Assembly: GCF_003711515.1 (NCBI RefSeq) | Contig: NW_021167088.1 | Coordinates: 40,249-104,248, forward strand | DNA: 64,000 bases | Direction: 5' to 3' | DNA from: Sodiomyces alkalinus F11 | Taxonomy: Eukaryota > Ascomycota > Sordariomycetes > Glomerellales > Plectosphaerellaceae | Shown here: piece after piece, positions 1 to 12,580 of the stretch | How positions within the stretch are numbered: the stretch's first letter is position 1 | How the letters are laid out: each line of letters starts with the position of its first letter | Position numbers and translations under genes: made by a program | Notes under the pieces: generated by a model | What the model saw: the letters and a program-made list of their open reading frames with translations, nothing else | What the model was told of the DNA's origin: nothing | Databases searched by the model: none

Positions 1-270
1 TAATGTGTAGGATAGTATAGGCGCTATCCTGCGCCCTTTAGCGATTATTGAGAACGGTTAGTGTCGGTGCAGGTTAGTATAGTCGCCTGCGCCAACTAGT
101 GATCGTTAGGAAGGTTATCGCGGTATCGAAGCTCGGGTTCTATAGCTAGTATAGGTTAGTATAGTCGCTATTCCTACGCTTAACGGTGGTTCCCTTTATT
201 ACTCCACGCCTAGACCTATTAAAGGGGAGGCGTCTTCGCCTGGTACGCTAGCGGTCGTCTAGTTCCGCCG

Positions 271-492
271 GTTACTGCGTGTCTGTTTAGTCTTAGTATA
301 CGTAGTTCGCGACGGCGACCGCTAGTTTACTACGTGTCTATTTAGTCTTAGTATACGTAGTCCGCGCCGAGCGGCTGCGCCTAGCACGCCAGCGTTCGCT
401 AGTAAACCATATACCTATTTAGTTTCAGTACACGGAGTTCGCGACCGCTAGTATACTACGTGCCTATTTAGTCTTAGCACACGTAGTCCGCG
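271..492. repeat. four imperfect copies of a ~42-bp motif
   Basis: Copies lie at about 271-311, 325-367, 402-443 and 451-492. Each shares a core reading TATTTAGTCTTAGTATACGT followed by AGT and a CGCG-rich tail, separated by GC-rich spacers of different length. Copies differ mainly by C/T and G/A transitions, as expected if a tandem array was later hit by RIP. Confidence 0.7.
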
Positions 493-537
493 CCGGGCGG
501 CGGTATACGAACCTTACCTAAAAGCTTAGTTACTACT

Positions 538-668
538 ATTTAATATGCCCTATTCGGGCACGACTCTGGCTAGCCAGCACTATAGAACCTAGACGAATCT
601 AGGATTTAATATGCCCTATCCGGACACGACTCTGGCCAGCTAGCACTATCGGACCTAGGGAACCCAGG
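538..668. repeat. 65-bp tandem duplication
   Basis: Two adjacent copies, 538-603 and 604-668, both open with ATTTAATATGCCCTAT and contain CACGACTCTGG. A third copy starts at 669 but stops matching after ATTTAA. It may belong to a transposon untranslated region; this is inference. Confidence 0.7.
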
Positions 669-999
669 ATTTAAAGGGTGACCTTTACTACAGTAAAAGA
701 GGTGTAATAAAGATATCTTCGTCTAACTAAGGGGGCGCGCCCCCGGGACTTAAGTATTCCACGGGTAAACCCCGTGGAATCCTCGGCTCCTATGTATAGG
801 AACCCGGGGGATTCCCCGGTATTCACTAATTATACCCTAGGGAAGCTATCGTGTACCCTAAAGGTACCTATGGCGTACCCTGTGGGTGCTATAGTATAAG
901 CTATAGTACCACTAGGGTACCCCGTGGTACGCCCTGGTATTCCCGGTTGAATCTGGGGCGTATTAGGGGGGGAGAAGAATTTCCGGCTAAGGACTTCGG

Positions 1000-3650
1000 C
1001 CTTCTCTGCGTGTATAGTTACCGGGTAGTCGCTATTCTCTCGGTATAGTGGTAGTACCGATAAGGGGTCTGGTAATACGTCCCTTTTAGTTTATGCCTAT
1101 TTCTATAGCCGCTAGAGAAGACTATCGTCCTTCCTGGTCGAGTAGAGTAAGTGCCGCTAGTATAACCGCTTCGCTACCGCCACGGCCTTATCTCGGCACC
1201 TTTCCGCTTCCTAGAAGTCGTCCTATCGGTTCCGGGACTTCCTGGATATATATCTACGGTAGAGGCGCCTTATTTCCTAGGTAAGGGCGGTTAGCTTAGC
1301 ATTCTATTAGGGGGTAGATAGGCGTCCGGGGGTGCCCTTATAGCGGCGCGGCACGGCCTTATCGGCTATAGTTATAAGGTCTTTTATTAGGTTATTAAGT
1401 GCTAAGTCGATATTCTATAGTGATATAAGGGGGCTAGTCTACTATAGCCGCGTAGCGGTAAGCTAAGGGATCTATAAGGGGTCGAAGTCTTTCGTCTTTC
1501 TAGACTTAACGGGGCCCGGCTAAGTCCCGCGGTAGTATTATCGTGGTAGTCGATAAGGTGTCCGTCTCTATAAGGATTCAGGCTATCTATAAGTAGTGGT
1601 TAGACCCGATAACGGTTTTATCCGGGCCGCCGAAGTCGTAGCGGAGCCTTTACGTTACTTATATAAGGTTGATAGTATTAGTATACCTGCCCGGGCAGTG
1701 CTATATAGTTATTCCGCGGGGGGTTACTAGGTTTAGGTTTTACCGGGTCGCTAGGGTAAATAGGGTATCGGCTCAGGGGTAGTACTGTGGTGGCTATAAT
1801 TATAGGGGGTAGTATAGGTTAAAGTCCCCTATAAGGACGTATCGGCCTTATAGCGGTGCCGTGTCGAATATATCTTATAGGGGCGTATTCTAAGGGATCC
1901 TAGCTAACTAGTAGTTCTCTAAGTAGATTAACTAGATTATAAGGGTATCGTCTTTAGTCCTGAATATAACCGTATAGGTATCGCGGTAGGCCCGCTACGT
2001 CTATATATATAGCGGGTATCTCTTATAAATATATAGGAGGGCACGGCCTCCTTCCTAGATTAGCCGGTATACCCCTTAGGAGGGGCTTACGGGGCTTTTC
2101 GTGAAACGGTTAAGGCCGGGTTCCTAAATTACTATTATATCGTACTCGGCGTGGTACCGGAGCGGTAGCTCCCGCCGCGCCTAACTCCTCCCTATATTCT
2201 ACGAAAGGACGTGGATTTCTATTAGTTAAAGGGGGGGGAGGGCTAAGATAACGTACCCAGTATAATCGGGGTCTAGCTCTAGGATTCCTACTACGGTGCC
2301 TTACCGGCCCCGCGGGGGATTATATAAGCGCTTATCGGGCCTAGTATCGGGGAGTCTTCCTATCCCCTAGTCCTTTTCGGGGGCTAACCCCTACCTTTAC
2401 GGAGGGGTTAGTCCTAGTCTTAGGCGATAATAATAAGGGGGAAAATCTGCGGCTACCGCGGGTATACCGTTTCGGTCTAGCGGGTAATATCGAAGTCCCT
2501 AGCTTAGTACTTATACGCTTCGCGGGTCTTCTCGGCCTCTTTCTTTAATAGCCGGTATGAATCGTTAAAGGTATCGTAGTCTCCGGTATAGGCGGTATAG
2601 CGGCGGGGGCGCCTTAACGCTATAGCTTCGTAATATCCTAGGCTCTATAGGTACGCCGATTCGGGCTTAGCGTAGTAACGGTATACCCTCTCCGCTATAG
2701 GGTAGCCGTTTACTTAGTGGCCGAAGTATAGGCACTTATAGCACCTTAGGGGGCTTAGGTTAGGGTTATATAGTTTATAGATATAGCTACCCCCTTTAAA
2801 GAGGAGGGTATTCCGGATAAGGCTCGCCGCCCTTTCCAGCGAAGCCGATTCGATAAGGAGGAGCGCTACCCTACTAGTACCACGGCGGGGTACCTATTAT
2901 TAAGCTCGGATAATTTTTACCTCGGGGTTTATATCCTGTATAGATACTAGCAGATCTTCTTCGGATAGGGCGTTAAGGACCTCCCGGGGGATAGCCTTAG
3001 CTAGTATAGGGTAGGTGCGTACGGCTAGGGTAGCTCCTTTACTAAAGGTCTTCTTAATCTATTATTTCTTATAGGTAGCCCATTACTATACCCCTTTAGT
3101 AAAGGTAAGGTAGATATCCCCGCTTAATAGCTTCCGTGCCGTTATAGTATCGTGTCGGGTAGTTATAGCGTTTATAGCTTAGATAATCTCCTTTAGGGTC
3201 CTATCTTTAAGGGGCTAGTCTTCGGGGAGGGTTCCTTAGCGGATAATTAGTTCTTAGTAGTACTTAGCGGGGATTACTTTAGGGGGGACGGGGTCCCGCG
3301 GCGGTACCGCCACGGGAGCCTAGGCTATAATATTAGCCTAAGTCTCTTTTATACCGCTTATTCCTTTTCGGAGTTCCTCTCGGATAACGTGGCGAACAGT
3401 AGTGTATAGGTAAGCTAGTGGTATCGCGCTAGCGTCCTTACGGGTAATACGTATCGTGATTAGTTTCTTTACTAGCTCTATAACCTGCTTAATCGTATTC
3501 CCGTTGGCTAGTAAGACCTAAATTTCTGCCTTAATCTTAGTTACTTTTAGTTCCGGAGGACGCAGTAGTCCCCTTTTAGTCTCTTATCGGTTCCGCGCTA
3601 TATCCCGCCACGGGCGAGGGGGGGAGCGCTTATATTACGAAAAGTGGGTC
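1000..3650 (-). pseudogene. degenerate non-LTR (Tad-like LINE) retrotransposon, ORF1 and endonuclease parts
   Basis: Reading the minus strand gives LINE-like pieces. Near 3056-2980 there is a stretch resembling the LINE ORF1 segment before the zinc knuckles (TFSKGATLAVRTYPILAKAI). Around 2746-2713 there is a CCHC-knuckle relic, CYKCLYFGH, followed near 2700-2660 by a second knuckle in which expected cysteines read as tyrosine (VYRYYAK). Near 1610 is GSNHYL, matching the GSDHYP motif near the end of the LINE APE-type endonuclease. Around 1300-1000 the linker between endonuclease and reverse transcriptase can be followed with several stops. I found no reverse transcriptase, so the element appears truncated at its 3' end. 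Family (Tad-like) is inferred from order and knuckle spacing. Confidence 0.65.
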
Positions 3651-4196
3651 CGTTATAAATTCTGCGTAGACTAGATCGGGCCACTATCCCACGTCTTTTC
3701 TGGCTATACCGTAGCGTCGGCGTTATAGTGCCGCTACGATAGTATCCCGGGAGGGAGGCGGTGGTTATAATCTCCGTCTTAGTGGTTTTATCGATTTTAC
3801 TCCTATTACGCGCCCGTGGTTAATAGGCGCTGTGTGATTATATATAAATCTATATATAAATAATGACGTTATAGGCGTTAGGAGTCGAGTTTTTTTTAAA
3901 AACCAGAGATAGGTTAATAAGCTATAGGAGGCGTGATAATAAGCACGACGAGACGTTTGCATTAATACCAACTATACTCGCTATATCACGTGATTTCATC
4001 TCGACTTATTTCTCCCGCTTCCTCTCGACTAACCAACCAGAACTCCACATACGCCTAGCAACACACTAAGAACCTATTCCTATCCCAACCAGGTACCACT
4101 ATCATTACCCAATCATAGCAAAGCAATTCCAACCTTCATGTCGGCCACATGAGCCTCCAGAGAGGGACGTTCATGGGACACCAAAGGGACGACAAC

Positions 4197-5194
4197 CTAG
4201 ATGCCGTTGCAGGCGTTGCTGAGCAGGTTGATCTGGCCAGGCGTGTTCTGGGTGTACCGCGAGTTGAACTTCATGACCGACTTGGAGCGACGGAAGGTGT
4301 CAACATCGATGTAAATGGGGTTCTTGACAACGTTCCATGCGATATCCTGGGTGCAGGGCGGGGTGGTCAGAGAGCCGCTGTACTGGAAGATCTCAGACGA
4401 CTGGATGTGAGCCTCGAGTTCGCCAAAGTCAAGAGGACCCGTGTGCGTCTCGTCGCCCGGGATCGCGATATCTTCGAGATTCTCGAACACGTCGATCAGC
4501 AGCGACGACGCTTCTTCATCCGTGCCGATCTCGATGAGGACGCCGACAACGGCAAGGGCTCCGTCTGTGCGTGGTGGGATTATGGGTCAGTTTTATGTGT
4601 GGGTCATGAGTGGACATGAAGATGAAACGACGTCAATCCACCCAGGTTGTATCGATGATTAATGCGCCTTATCCGAGGCTGGGAGGAAGAACAAAACGCG
4701 CAGCGCAAGACGGATGTGAAGGGGAGGGGGTGGAAGCGCTCACCAGAGGCCTGGAAGACGAAATGCACCTCCTCGGGATAGTACTCGCTATCGATGCGGT
4801 GCTCGCTGGGGGTGTGGAAGTGGAACTGGACCAGGTTGTACGTCTTGTTCCTCAGGTTGATGGTGCCGGTGGCCTCGGCCTCGACTGTGCTGCCCAGGTT
4901 GAAAAACTCGGCGCCGTTGGGGTGGTCGTCGAGTTGGAAGTGCAGGGAGCTGCCGCAGGCCTTGTCGATAGTTGCCGACTCGATGTTGATGGGGCTCTGG
5001 TTTTCGCCAACGGCGCAGTCGAGGTTGTCCTCGTGCAGGGCGTGCCAGTTGAGGGGACCCTCAAGCCCGTTGAAGCCGAAAACGGCCACATCGACACTCA
5101 GTGCCTGGCTGCGAGGGAAGAGACTCGTCCCGTGGGCACAATTGGCCGCGGCCAAGGGGGCCAGGGCTGATAGAGCGAGGATGCACTTATACAT
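4197..5194 (-). CDS. secreted alpha-class carbonic anhydrase
   Basis: Zinc enzyme interconverting CO2 and bicarbonate. Two exons, 5194-4744 and 4564-4197, joined over a 179-nt intron (GTGAGC donor, CACAG acceptor), encode 272 residues. The first 18 or so residues are a hydrophobic signal peptide, so the enzyme is probably secreted or wall-bound. Zinc ligands are visible as H125 and H127 in VQFHFHTPSEH and H144 in EEVHFVF. The joined exons restore the conserved SDGALAVVGVLIE segment, which confirms the splice. The later SLTTPPC motif and C60 could form the usual alpha-CA disulfide. One N-glycosylation sequon (NKT) precedes the active site. It lies about 200 bp from the RIP-mutated island, but its codons look normal. 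A further intron is unlikely because the frame is open throughout. Confidence 0.93.
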
Positions 5195-8100
5195 GTTGGA
5201 GAATGAGACGGTATATTCGGCTCGGGAAGAAGAAAGTTGGATAATGGTTGTGCCGGTGGTTCAAGCCTCTCGAATGAGAAATCACTGGCCGGGGGTGTAG
5301 GAGTGGTGACAAGGCTGTATAACGATGGATGGATAGTTGGTGCAACCCGAACTTCTTATATAGTTTTCACTGCAACGGGAGAAAGGAAAGCAATGGCTTG
5401 AGTTAACAGAGTAGGCCACGCCCGGGTTATGCTGTGCGATGCCGAAATGCTGGCTGAGGGCTGTGGATCATTAACATGGGTCTTAAACCCCGGAGTTGAC
5501 GGAGGGGTGCGGGAGGGTTGTGAATAATGACCCTAGGAGGGCTGAGGGCGAAGGGACGAAGTGAAGCTGTTGTCGGCCAAGGTAGGTCTGGCCTCGAGAA
5601 GGAACCAGGAACGCGCAGAGGGAGGACCCGCGCTAGGTTCAGGTTCGGTTCTGACTTGATATTCCGATACGTCGGATTCCATTCATGTTGAGAGTGCAGA
5701 TTCCTTCGTCCATTGCGCTTTGTCACGCTCGTCACGCTGAGGCGGGCAAGAGGGGCAAAGTGGATTCTCCAACACAACCAAAGATAGGGGCTTAGTGAAG
5801 ATCCGAAGACCGTCTGGGTAACGGGAAGGGAAATAGGCCTGCTTCAATGACGTCTGAGGACTTCCTTCCCAGGTGCCTGGAAAAGACGGGGTGTGCGGGA
5901 AATACGCGAGTGCGTTGCACGGCCGACCTTGTGTGGAGGGGTGTGATTGTGTCCTGCGCTGCACCTTTCCGCTCTTTCTTTTAGTCCGTTGCGGACCAGG
6001 GCGGGAAATTTAATGGCTTTCTTGACAATATTGGTTTCCTGGCCTTCAAGCTCTTTGACACCAGTAGGAGGGCAAACGGAAAATGAAACTGCAGTCAGCA
6101 TGCGGCTAAAGACAGAAGCTGCCTGGGTACCCAAGTCTGCCGAGGATGCCGGATTATTCAGCCAGACAGACGCCTTGCCTCGTCCAGTCGCATGGCCGAT
6201 GATGCCTGGGGGATCTCCATGATGATTGGCGATGATTGGCATGTTAGTGGTCGATCTGCGCTGTAGGAAGGCGCAAGATTGAAACAGACCAACGAAGAAA
6301 AGCATTTGACAAGAGACGCAACAGACACCTTGGCTTGATTCCGGGAGAAGAATCAACAAGTCAAGACAGACCGTCGACTTGAAGAAGGCGACGAGGGAGG
6401 AAGAAGTGGGCATCACGCGCAGTCGCAGCGCACATGAACGTCAAACCACACACCCCCGCCAACCATCACGAGCAGGTAGAAGAAGCAAGCAGGGTGATTG
6501 TTGTACCAATAAGTTCGTCAACTGGAAACTAATTACCCGAACAGCGAGACCCCCCCAAATTCCTTTAGCACTCTGATTTGCTTAGGCCGGGCATCGCTCA
6601 GCAAATGTTGTCATAATTATAATCTGTCGGCCTTATCAGGAAAACGCCGATGATGAATAGAGTAGAGGTGGGTGAGCCTACCGAGCGGGTCATCATGAGC
6701 GTTTTCGCTTATGCTTGCTTTTCTTTTTATTTTCTTTTTCGGCCAGGCTCCCATCTTTCCTCCTGTCGAGGTGCAAAACGCCCAGTTCGTTCAACTGGGT
6801 ATTATAGTCGACCAAAGCGGCTCTTCGGTGACCGGGGATGGAATAGAAGCGAAGAGGAGAGACGAGGTTTATGGACGAACATAGAACTAGTTGGTCAGTG
6901 TGTAGTCCTTGATGACAACGAATGAGGCTACCTGCTCATTTAGCAGGGGTCCCGATGAAACCAGTTCTGTTATCATAGGTAAGTAAGGTATCTTTTTTTC
7001 CGTCACTTCCACCGAAGTTCTTTTGATACTGCCGGTGCGGTGTGCTGATGCTAACCCCCCACTCTTAGGCGTACAGAGGAGTCAATACCCGTCCAGTAAC
7101 CTTGTCACTAGGCTAGCCAGAAGAGGTCGAGGCCTGCGAGGGGCACCTACAGAAGGATGGCAGTAATTCCATTTTACCCCGAATTGGAAGGCCGTTTTGT
7201 CCGTTTTGATGAGCCAGGTTCGTCTGATGCAGTCGACCTAACTTCATGCAGACTGGATGGAGTGCACTTTGGCTCTCGATCCAACGAGTGGGACGGGCGG
7301 GATGGCCCGGATGAAACCTGACGGCCATTTAGAGGTGTTCGGTTCCAATGAGAGCACAGCCGATTTGACGGAGTCATCCGGGGATTGCATCTACATGGCG
7401 TTGTGGCTTACGGTGGCACCGCATCGCCTTACGGATAATAAGGGTTCTGCTCTTCTGCTCTTCGTCAATTCACTTCGCCGTTCTGCCGGAAACGGCGCCT
7501 GATGCGCTGGCGGCTGACTGTGATGTGACAAATCACAGGACAAGAGCACCTAGCGAGATCACGGCAAAGCCACCCATCCTGCTACCTATGTGCCTGCATT
7601 TTCCCACCGAACTACACGTAGGTTCAGCGACCAGGCACAGGCAGGCAGTAGAACGTGGAGACGCCAAGCCAACGGGGCTTGTCTTACCGCAAGACGAAGG
7701 ACCGGCACTCACATTTGCGCATGCTTGACCCCCTCTTGAAAAAGCTTGACCCTCCTTGGAAAAGCTTGAGAATGATCCCCGCCCCTATGCTGACCGCATC
7801 TCGGCGTCAGGCTAGCAAAGACCTCGTCACCTACACCAAGCAAGCATTGCTCGGGTCCGGCCTCTTCAGGCTCACATCCTTGCCACCCGCTTTCTCGGTT
7901 CAACTTTCTTCTCTGGGACTGGGCTCTAGTTGACGAAGTGATGGGATCCTGTCCAACGCTCCGCCCATAAAGCTCAGCGCACGTCTCCACCCAGTTCACC
8001 GTTCCAGGCCAGCTCGCTCGTCAGTCTTCACCTCCCCCCCCCCCCAGAAGCATACCTGTGGCCTCCTTCTCGAGAAAGTAGCGATCAGTGAAGCCATGTC

Positions 8101-10458
8101 TTAGCAGGACGCTTCAGCACAGACATGCTTAGGTCAGACTCCTCATCTTCGCCAACGATACTTGGCGAGGCCAGGAAAATGCATGTACGAAGTGCATCGG
8201 ACTTTGGGGTCTCGCTTACGCGTGAAGACTCGTCCCTTCAAGCACGCTGATGCTTCACGCTAGGCCGGGAAGGTGGGGCAGTTGGTATTGGGATCTTCAC
8301 CTGGAGATCCCGTGGTTAGGCGGGTCGGAGGACAAAGTTCTTGTGTCCTTCCCGGTTCTGCAGCTGATAGCCTCCCGGACTTTCGCAGTATGGTGCCTCC
8401 TTCGCCCCGACCCGTGGCTCCAAGGCCAACGAACCAATGCACTGGGTCTGGGTCCTATTTGAAGCTAACCATTCCTTTCTATCTATGATTGCAAGGAAAG
8501 ACAGGCAACTGTCGACGGCGCGGGTCATTCAAGGTGTTTTCAGAAACCGTGGCCCTCCCTAATAAGTCATGGTCAGTCGCACCGGACACTCCTTTAGAAA
8601 GGTTGTTGCGGGGAAGGATTCGTACGGCTTGACTTGTTCACTCATCTGCAATGCCATATCTCAAACCAATATAGTCAGCCGGCGAGCGGTGGATGGTATT
8701 TCTCACTGCTTCTCCAGACAGCGTGGCGATGTGGCCCATGCCGCTTTTTGTGTGCCTGACTTTTTTTTCCCCGGAAGGGGACTGCTCTTTTGTAACAACG
8801 CGAGCCGGCCGCTCTTCTTCGACAATAGCAGGACTAGGCGGTTACTCATCTGCTAGAACAACGGAACGTAATTCAACTGCTGAAGCTGAATCCAGCCTCT
8901 CGATATTGATCGGCACTGTAAGGAACATGCCCCTCTCTGCCTGGTGGAAGAGAAGGGCAAAAATGAAGAACGCCAAACGCCTGAAGGCATTTGGAGGAGG
9001 CCACGGCAGGCCCAACTGCAAACGTATCGTATCGTATCGCTCGGGTACTGGTCGACCGCATTCCGTGACATAGACTCGGCATTCCCCGTTGGGGTCCTCG
9101 CATATCCATTCCGGCCGCCGACGTACGTGACGGGCATCATCGGCGATCTCTGCGGCCGGTCGCCGACCACTTTTGAAATGGGAAGCCCCGGGGTTGTAGG
9201 CCTCGACTGGCTATCGGGGGTGCCGACGACGGGGCACAAGTCGGAAGCCGAAAGCTGCAGTGGAGCGCCGGGAACCGGTGACCGGGCGAGGCAGCCAGCC
9301 TGTGAAGGCCCTGCCACAATGTAATCCTCCTCCGTGTGACATGCATGCGGGCAACCGTGACAGTGGTCCCACAGCATCGGCGCATGTGCGGCTGGTTAAC
9401 CTGTAACAGCACACCGAAACTCTCGGCTCGGCTCTAGGAGGCTTTCGCCGACTGGTTGTTGTTTGACGGGGGTACCGGCTTCAAGCGCACTCGCGAAGCT
9501 AGGAATGCACAAGGTTATTACCAAGCTTCCAACGCTGGTTGATGTCATCCGTACCACCTTCTTGTACATGCTTTCCGATAGATAGGTTGCTTGCGTCGGC
9601 ATCGGGCCCCATCGGAAAATCTTAGTTAGGTCGTCCTTCGCAAGGCGTCGGCCTTATGTGGGGCCAAATATTCGGGAAAGATGTCCGTGATCGGGCCGGT
9701 CCGTGACCGGAAGACGCCATTTTCAGATTGCATGTGGTATATTCTTGCAGTAGGGACCGATACGCGCGGTGAGACGGGAATGGGAGTCGGTCTTCGATCA
9801 TCGAGTATATATCCGGCTGGGGGTAATTTAGCAACGAGTCACGCGATGGACTGACTCCCTTCGTCGTGCGGCTTTGAAATTGTTCGCCCTCGCTCGTACT
9901 TCGTGATTACTTCGTGCTTCGCAACTGAAACGCATACTAAATGTCAGGGATGTGTACTTTGTAATCTCATCGAAACCGTCGGGGTATTGGACTAATTAAT
10001 TCGGAACTTTCTCCATGCTCATCACACAGTCTGGAGAGAGGTCCCTTAATTAACTCCCCGCAGATCCATCCATGCAACGCATAAACTTGGCCAAATGAGA
10101 TGTGCAGGCTTGATGTCTTATTCCGAACACTGTGTAATTAAGGTAGAAAGGGAGGAAATGGCTGGAAGGTGCGGAACCTCATTATTCCTTCGCACCGTCG
10201 TGAAAGTCGATGGGCCTTGTCACAACAAGCTTTCCGAGTACGGAGCACCCGCAAAGACGGTTCTGCTGACGGAAGTCTGCGGGCTGATACGTATGATGAT
10301 TTTCGAACTCGACTAACTGGATGCAGTAACAGCTCCTGTCCTCGATTCCATGCTATTCTCCTCCCGGAGTATTCGTATATGTATGTCAAGGGACTTCGTA
10401 ATTAAGTGCAGGGAGGGAGAGAAGCTGCCTATGGGGGTCAGTGTTGTTATTATTATCG

Positions 10459-10492
<34 letters not shown>

Positions 10493-12580
10493 GATAATTA
10501 TTGCATTCGGCAACCCCAGGCCCTCCATCTCTTGTTCGTTTCTTAAAATGAATCGTCGGCATGACCGTTAGGTGTTAATAAGTACCTTACCTACCTTATT
10601 AATTACTTCGTACGGATACCTCCTAATTACATCGTTTTACCGATCGGTGACAGATGCTGCGCCACTACCTTAGGTATGCATGACTACCGATGGACGTTGT
10701 AGAGGAAACCCACAACGGGTGGGCCGCTAGAGGGGGAAATACGAGCTCTTGTTCCATCATGGCCCGGAGTTCCTACAGATTTGGGATGCCTAACGCCGCC
10801 CATGCCTCCCGAGTACCGTTTGGCTTTTGGAGGGAAAAAGTACTCGATACGGAGTCAGTACATCGTGTGAGCTTAACGGTTGAAGAGGTACATAAGGTAC
10901 AGACCAATAGGTAGGTACTACTGTGTGGGTACTTTGGATGATGTCAGCAGCCTGTTAACCATCTCTGAGTTTGTTCATTTGCCCGAGAAACAAGACAAGA
11001 GACAATTGATAATAATAACGATCAAGATGGATTCTTAACAAGGGTAATAATTCGTCCTAGAAGTGGTTAACTAGGTACCTCATAGTGGTCCAGTTTGTTG
11101 GAGCACTAAGGGTTATATTATCACGACAGGACTAGCGGATTAGGATACATCTGATAGTACCGTAAGTATCAGCCGACATTCTTGCGATGCTTTCAAGTAA
11201 CACTGCAAGGCCTTACCAGGCGAATGGAGGTATAATACCAGGGGAGGCAGTTAATCCGGAGAGGGACCTAGGAGAGAGAAAAGGGGGGCAAGGAAAGGCA
11301 AATAAATGTACGGCTACAAACAATAAAAGTTTGTGTTCCCTCCCCTGTCACATACGTACTCGGTACTTATTTCGTACCGCGACGTTTCGCATGAATGCAA
11401 CTCGAGAGGGCGAAGGACCAATTAACGGGGTCACCGGCTGGGCCGCATGCGGCCTTAATGCGCCGCGAGATAGGAAGAGTACGAAGTAGAAGGGGGGGGG
11501 ACTAAAAAGAGGACGCAACCTGCTTGTTCAGTCTGGTAATCATTCCGAATTGAAACGTGAGAGTAACACAAATTGAATTAGGTACTGCGCTGGCGCGTCG
11601 TTGTCAACGCATCTGTTGTATTACTGGATAAGGAACTTAAAAAAAAAGGAAGACAAAAAACCCCCCAGATGAAAGATGAATTGTCGGAGATATTAGACTT
11701 ATTATGCGTGCCAGTGTGAGGCTATCCGAGGCAGAGAGAGCAGAGAGAGGAAAGACGGAGAGTTGGAGGAATAGGTACGTCGTAAGAGAGAACATGCCAT
11801 GTTCCTGCAGCCGGTGTTTCCCCCCCTTTTCTTCTCCGCCGTCGTTGTAGTATTGGTCAGGACGGATCAACGGGCGTATTTACCTTTTTCAGGACAGGGG
11901 CTTGTCTCCGAGAAACCCGTATAGAGTACGTGAATTTGCTATTCGCACAGTCTGTTCGGGGAAGACCTGTTTCTTATGATTTTGGTTGCCAAGAGGACGG
12001 ACATTTGTGAGTCGATAAATTTCGCATCTCCGTATGCTACCTTATACATCGGCGTGGACTACTGGTAGGCATAGAGTAGACAGATAGGTAATTACGATGT
12101 CAATATGGGGTTGATGCAGCTCTGTGTGCATATTGCCGATTCTCAACTGGGAGAATTAAGATCAGAATATAAGTCCCTGTGTTAATCGCGTTCCTGCCAT
12201 CAGATGGAACCATGGTTGTTAGCAAGATACGGAGTAATACCTGGTAGTATTCGTCCCTAGACAGGCCAGCGAGGCATGTAAGTACCTTAATTACTAGGTA
12301 TCTGACGGAGATGGAGTAGTTCCTCCAGTGCATCGAATTGTAGCATAGGTACCCACCTAAGGTACGTGTACATACAGGCAGATCGAAGAGACCGTCCGAA
12401 CAGGGACTTTTCCCAGGTCTCACACATGGGACTAAGGCTAGTAAAGGGGTGCGATGCACAGTGCGTACATAAGTGGACACCACCACACTGTAGAAGGGAC
12501 CCTGTCGATATGCCGCGAGAACAATCTGGAATACGATGCGTAAACCTTCACCATCTTGCAATCTCGTCCATTCTGGCTTC
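5195..12580. other. gene-free stretch
   Basis: About 7.4 kb with only short overlapping frames of no recognisable similarity. Base composition is mixed rather than RIP-like. It holds a (GTT)n tract at 10458-10490, a poly-C run near 8036-8044, and several KpnI-type palindromes (about 10581-10597 and 12346-12370). An unannotated non-coding RNA or a gene with many tiny exons cannot be excluded by eye. Confidence 0.5.
10458..10490. repeat. (GTT)11 microsatellite
   Basis: Eleven uninterrupted GTT units preceded by a short TTA-rich tract, in gene-free DNA. Confidence 0.95.

Larger units (their letters stand above)
1..4000. mobile_element. RIP-mutated repeat island (left edge)
   Basis: The stretch is very rich in TA, TAG and TAA with few CA or TG dinucleotides, while CG stays frequent. 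That pattern is expected from repeat-induced point mutation, which changes CpA to TpA on both strands. No long open frame survives. Minus-strand protein remnants of a non-LTR retrotransposon lie at about 1000-3650 and direct repeats at 271-668. The change to normal base composition is near 4000, about 200 bases beyond the stop codon of the carbonic anhydrase gene. I did not compute a RIP index; the call is from reading the dinucleotides and the pattern of stops. Confidence 0.85.

Noticed and set aside
271..492. Regularly spaced repeats considered as a CRISPR-like array.
   Set aside because: Spacers differ widely in length, repeats are imperfect, and the genome is fungal.
851..1284. Two short plus-strand frames in the left island.
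   Set aside because: They lie in RIP-mutated LINE DNA whose readable remnants are on the other strand.
4149..5300. Several long plus-strand frames opposite the carbonic anhydrase gene.
   Set aside because: They are antisense shadows of GC-rich codons; the minus-strand frame has catalytic motifs and a consistent intron.
8853..9377. A 174-residue minus-strand frame in the left desert.
   Set aside because: Cys/Pro/Arg-rich with no domain, membrane segment or sensible composition, and overlapped by equally long frames on the other strand.
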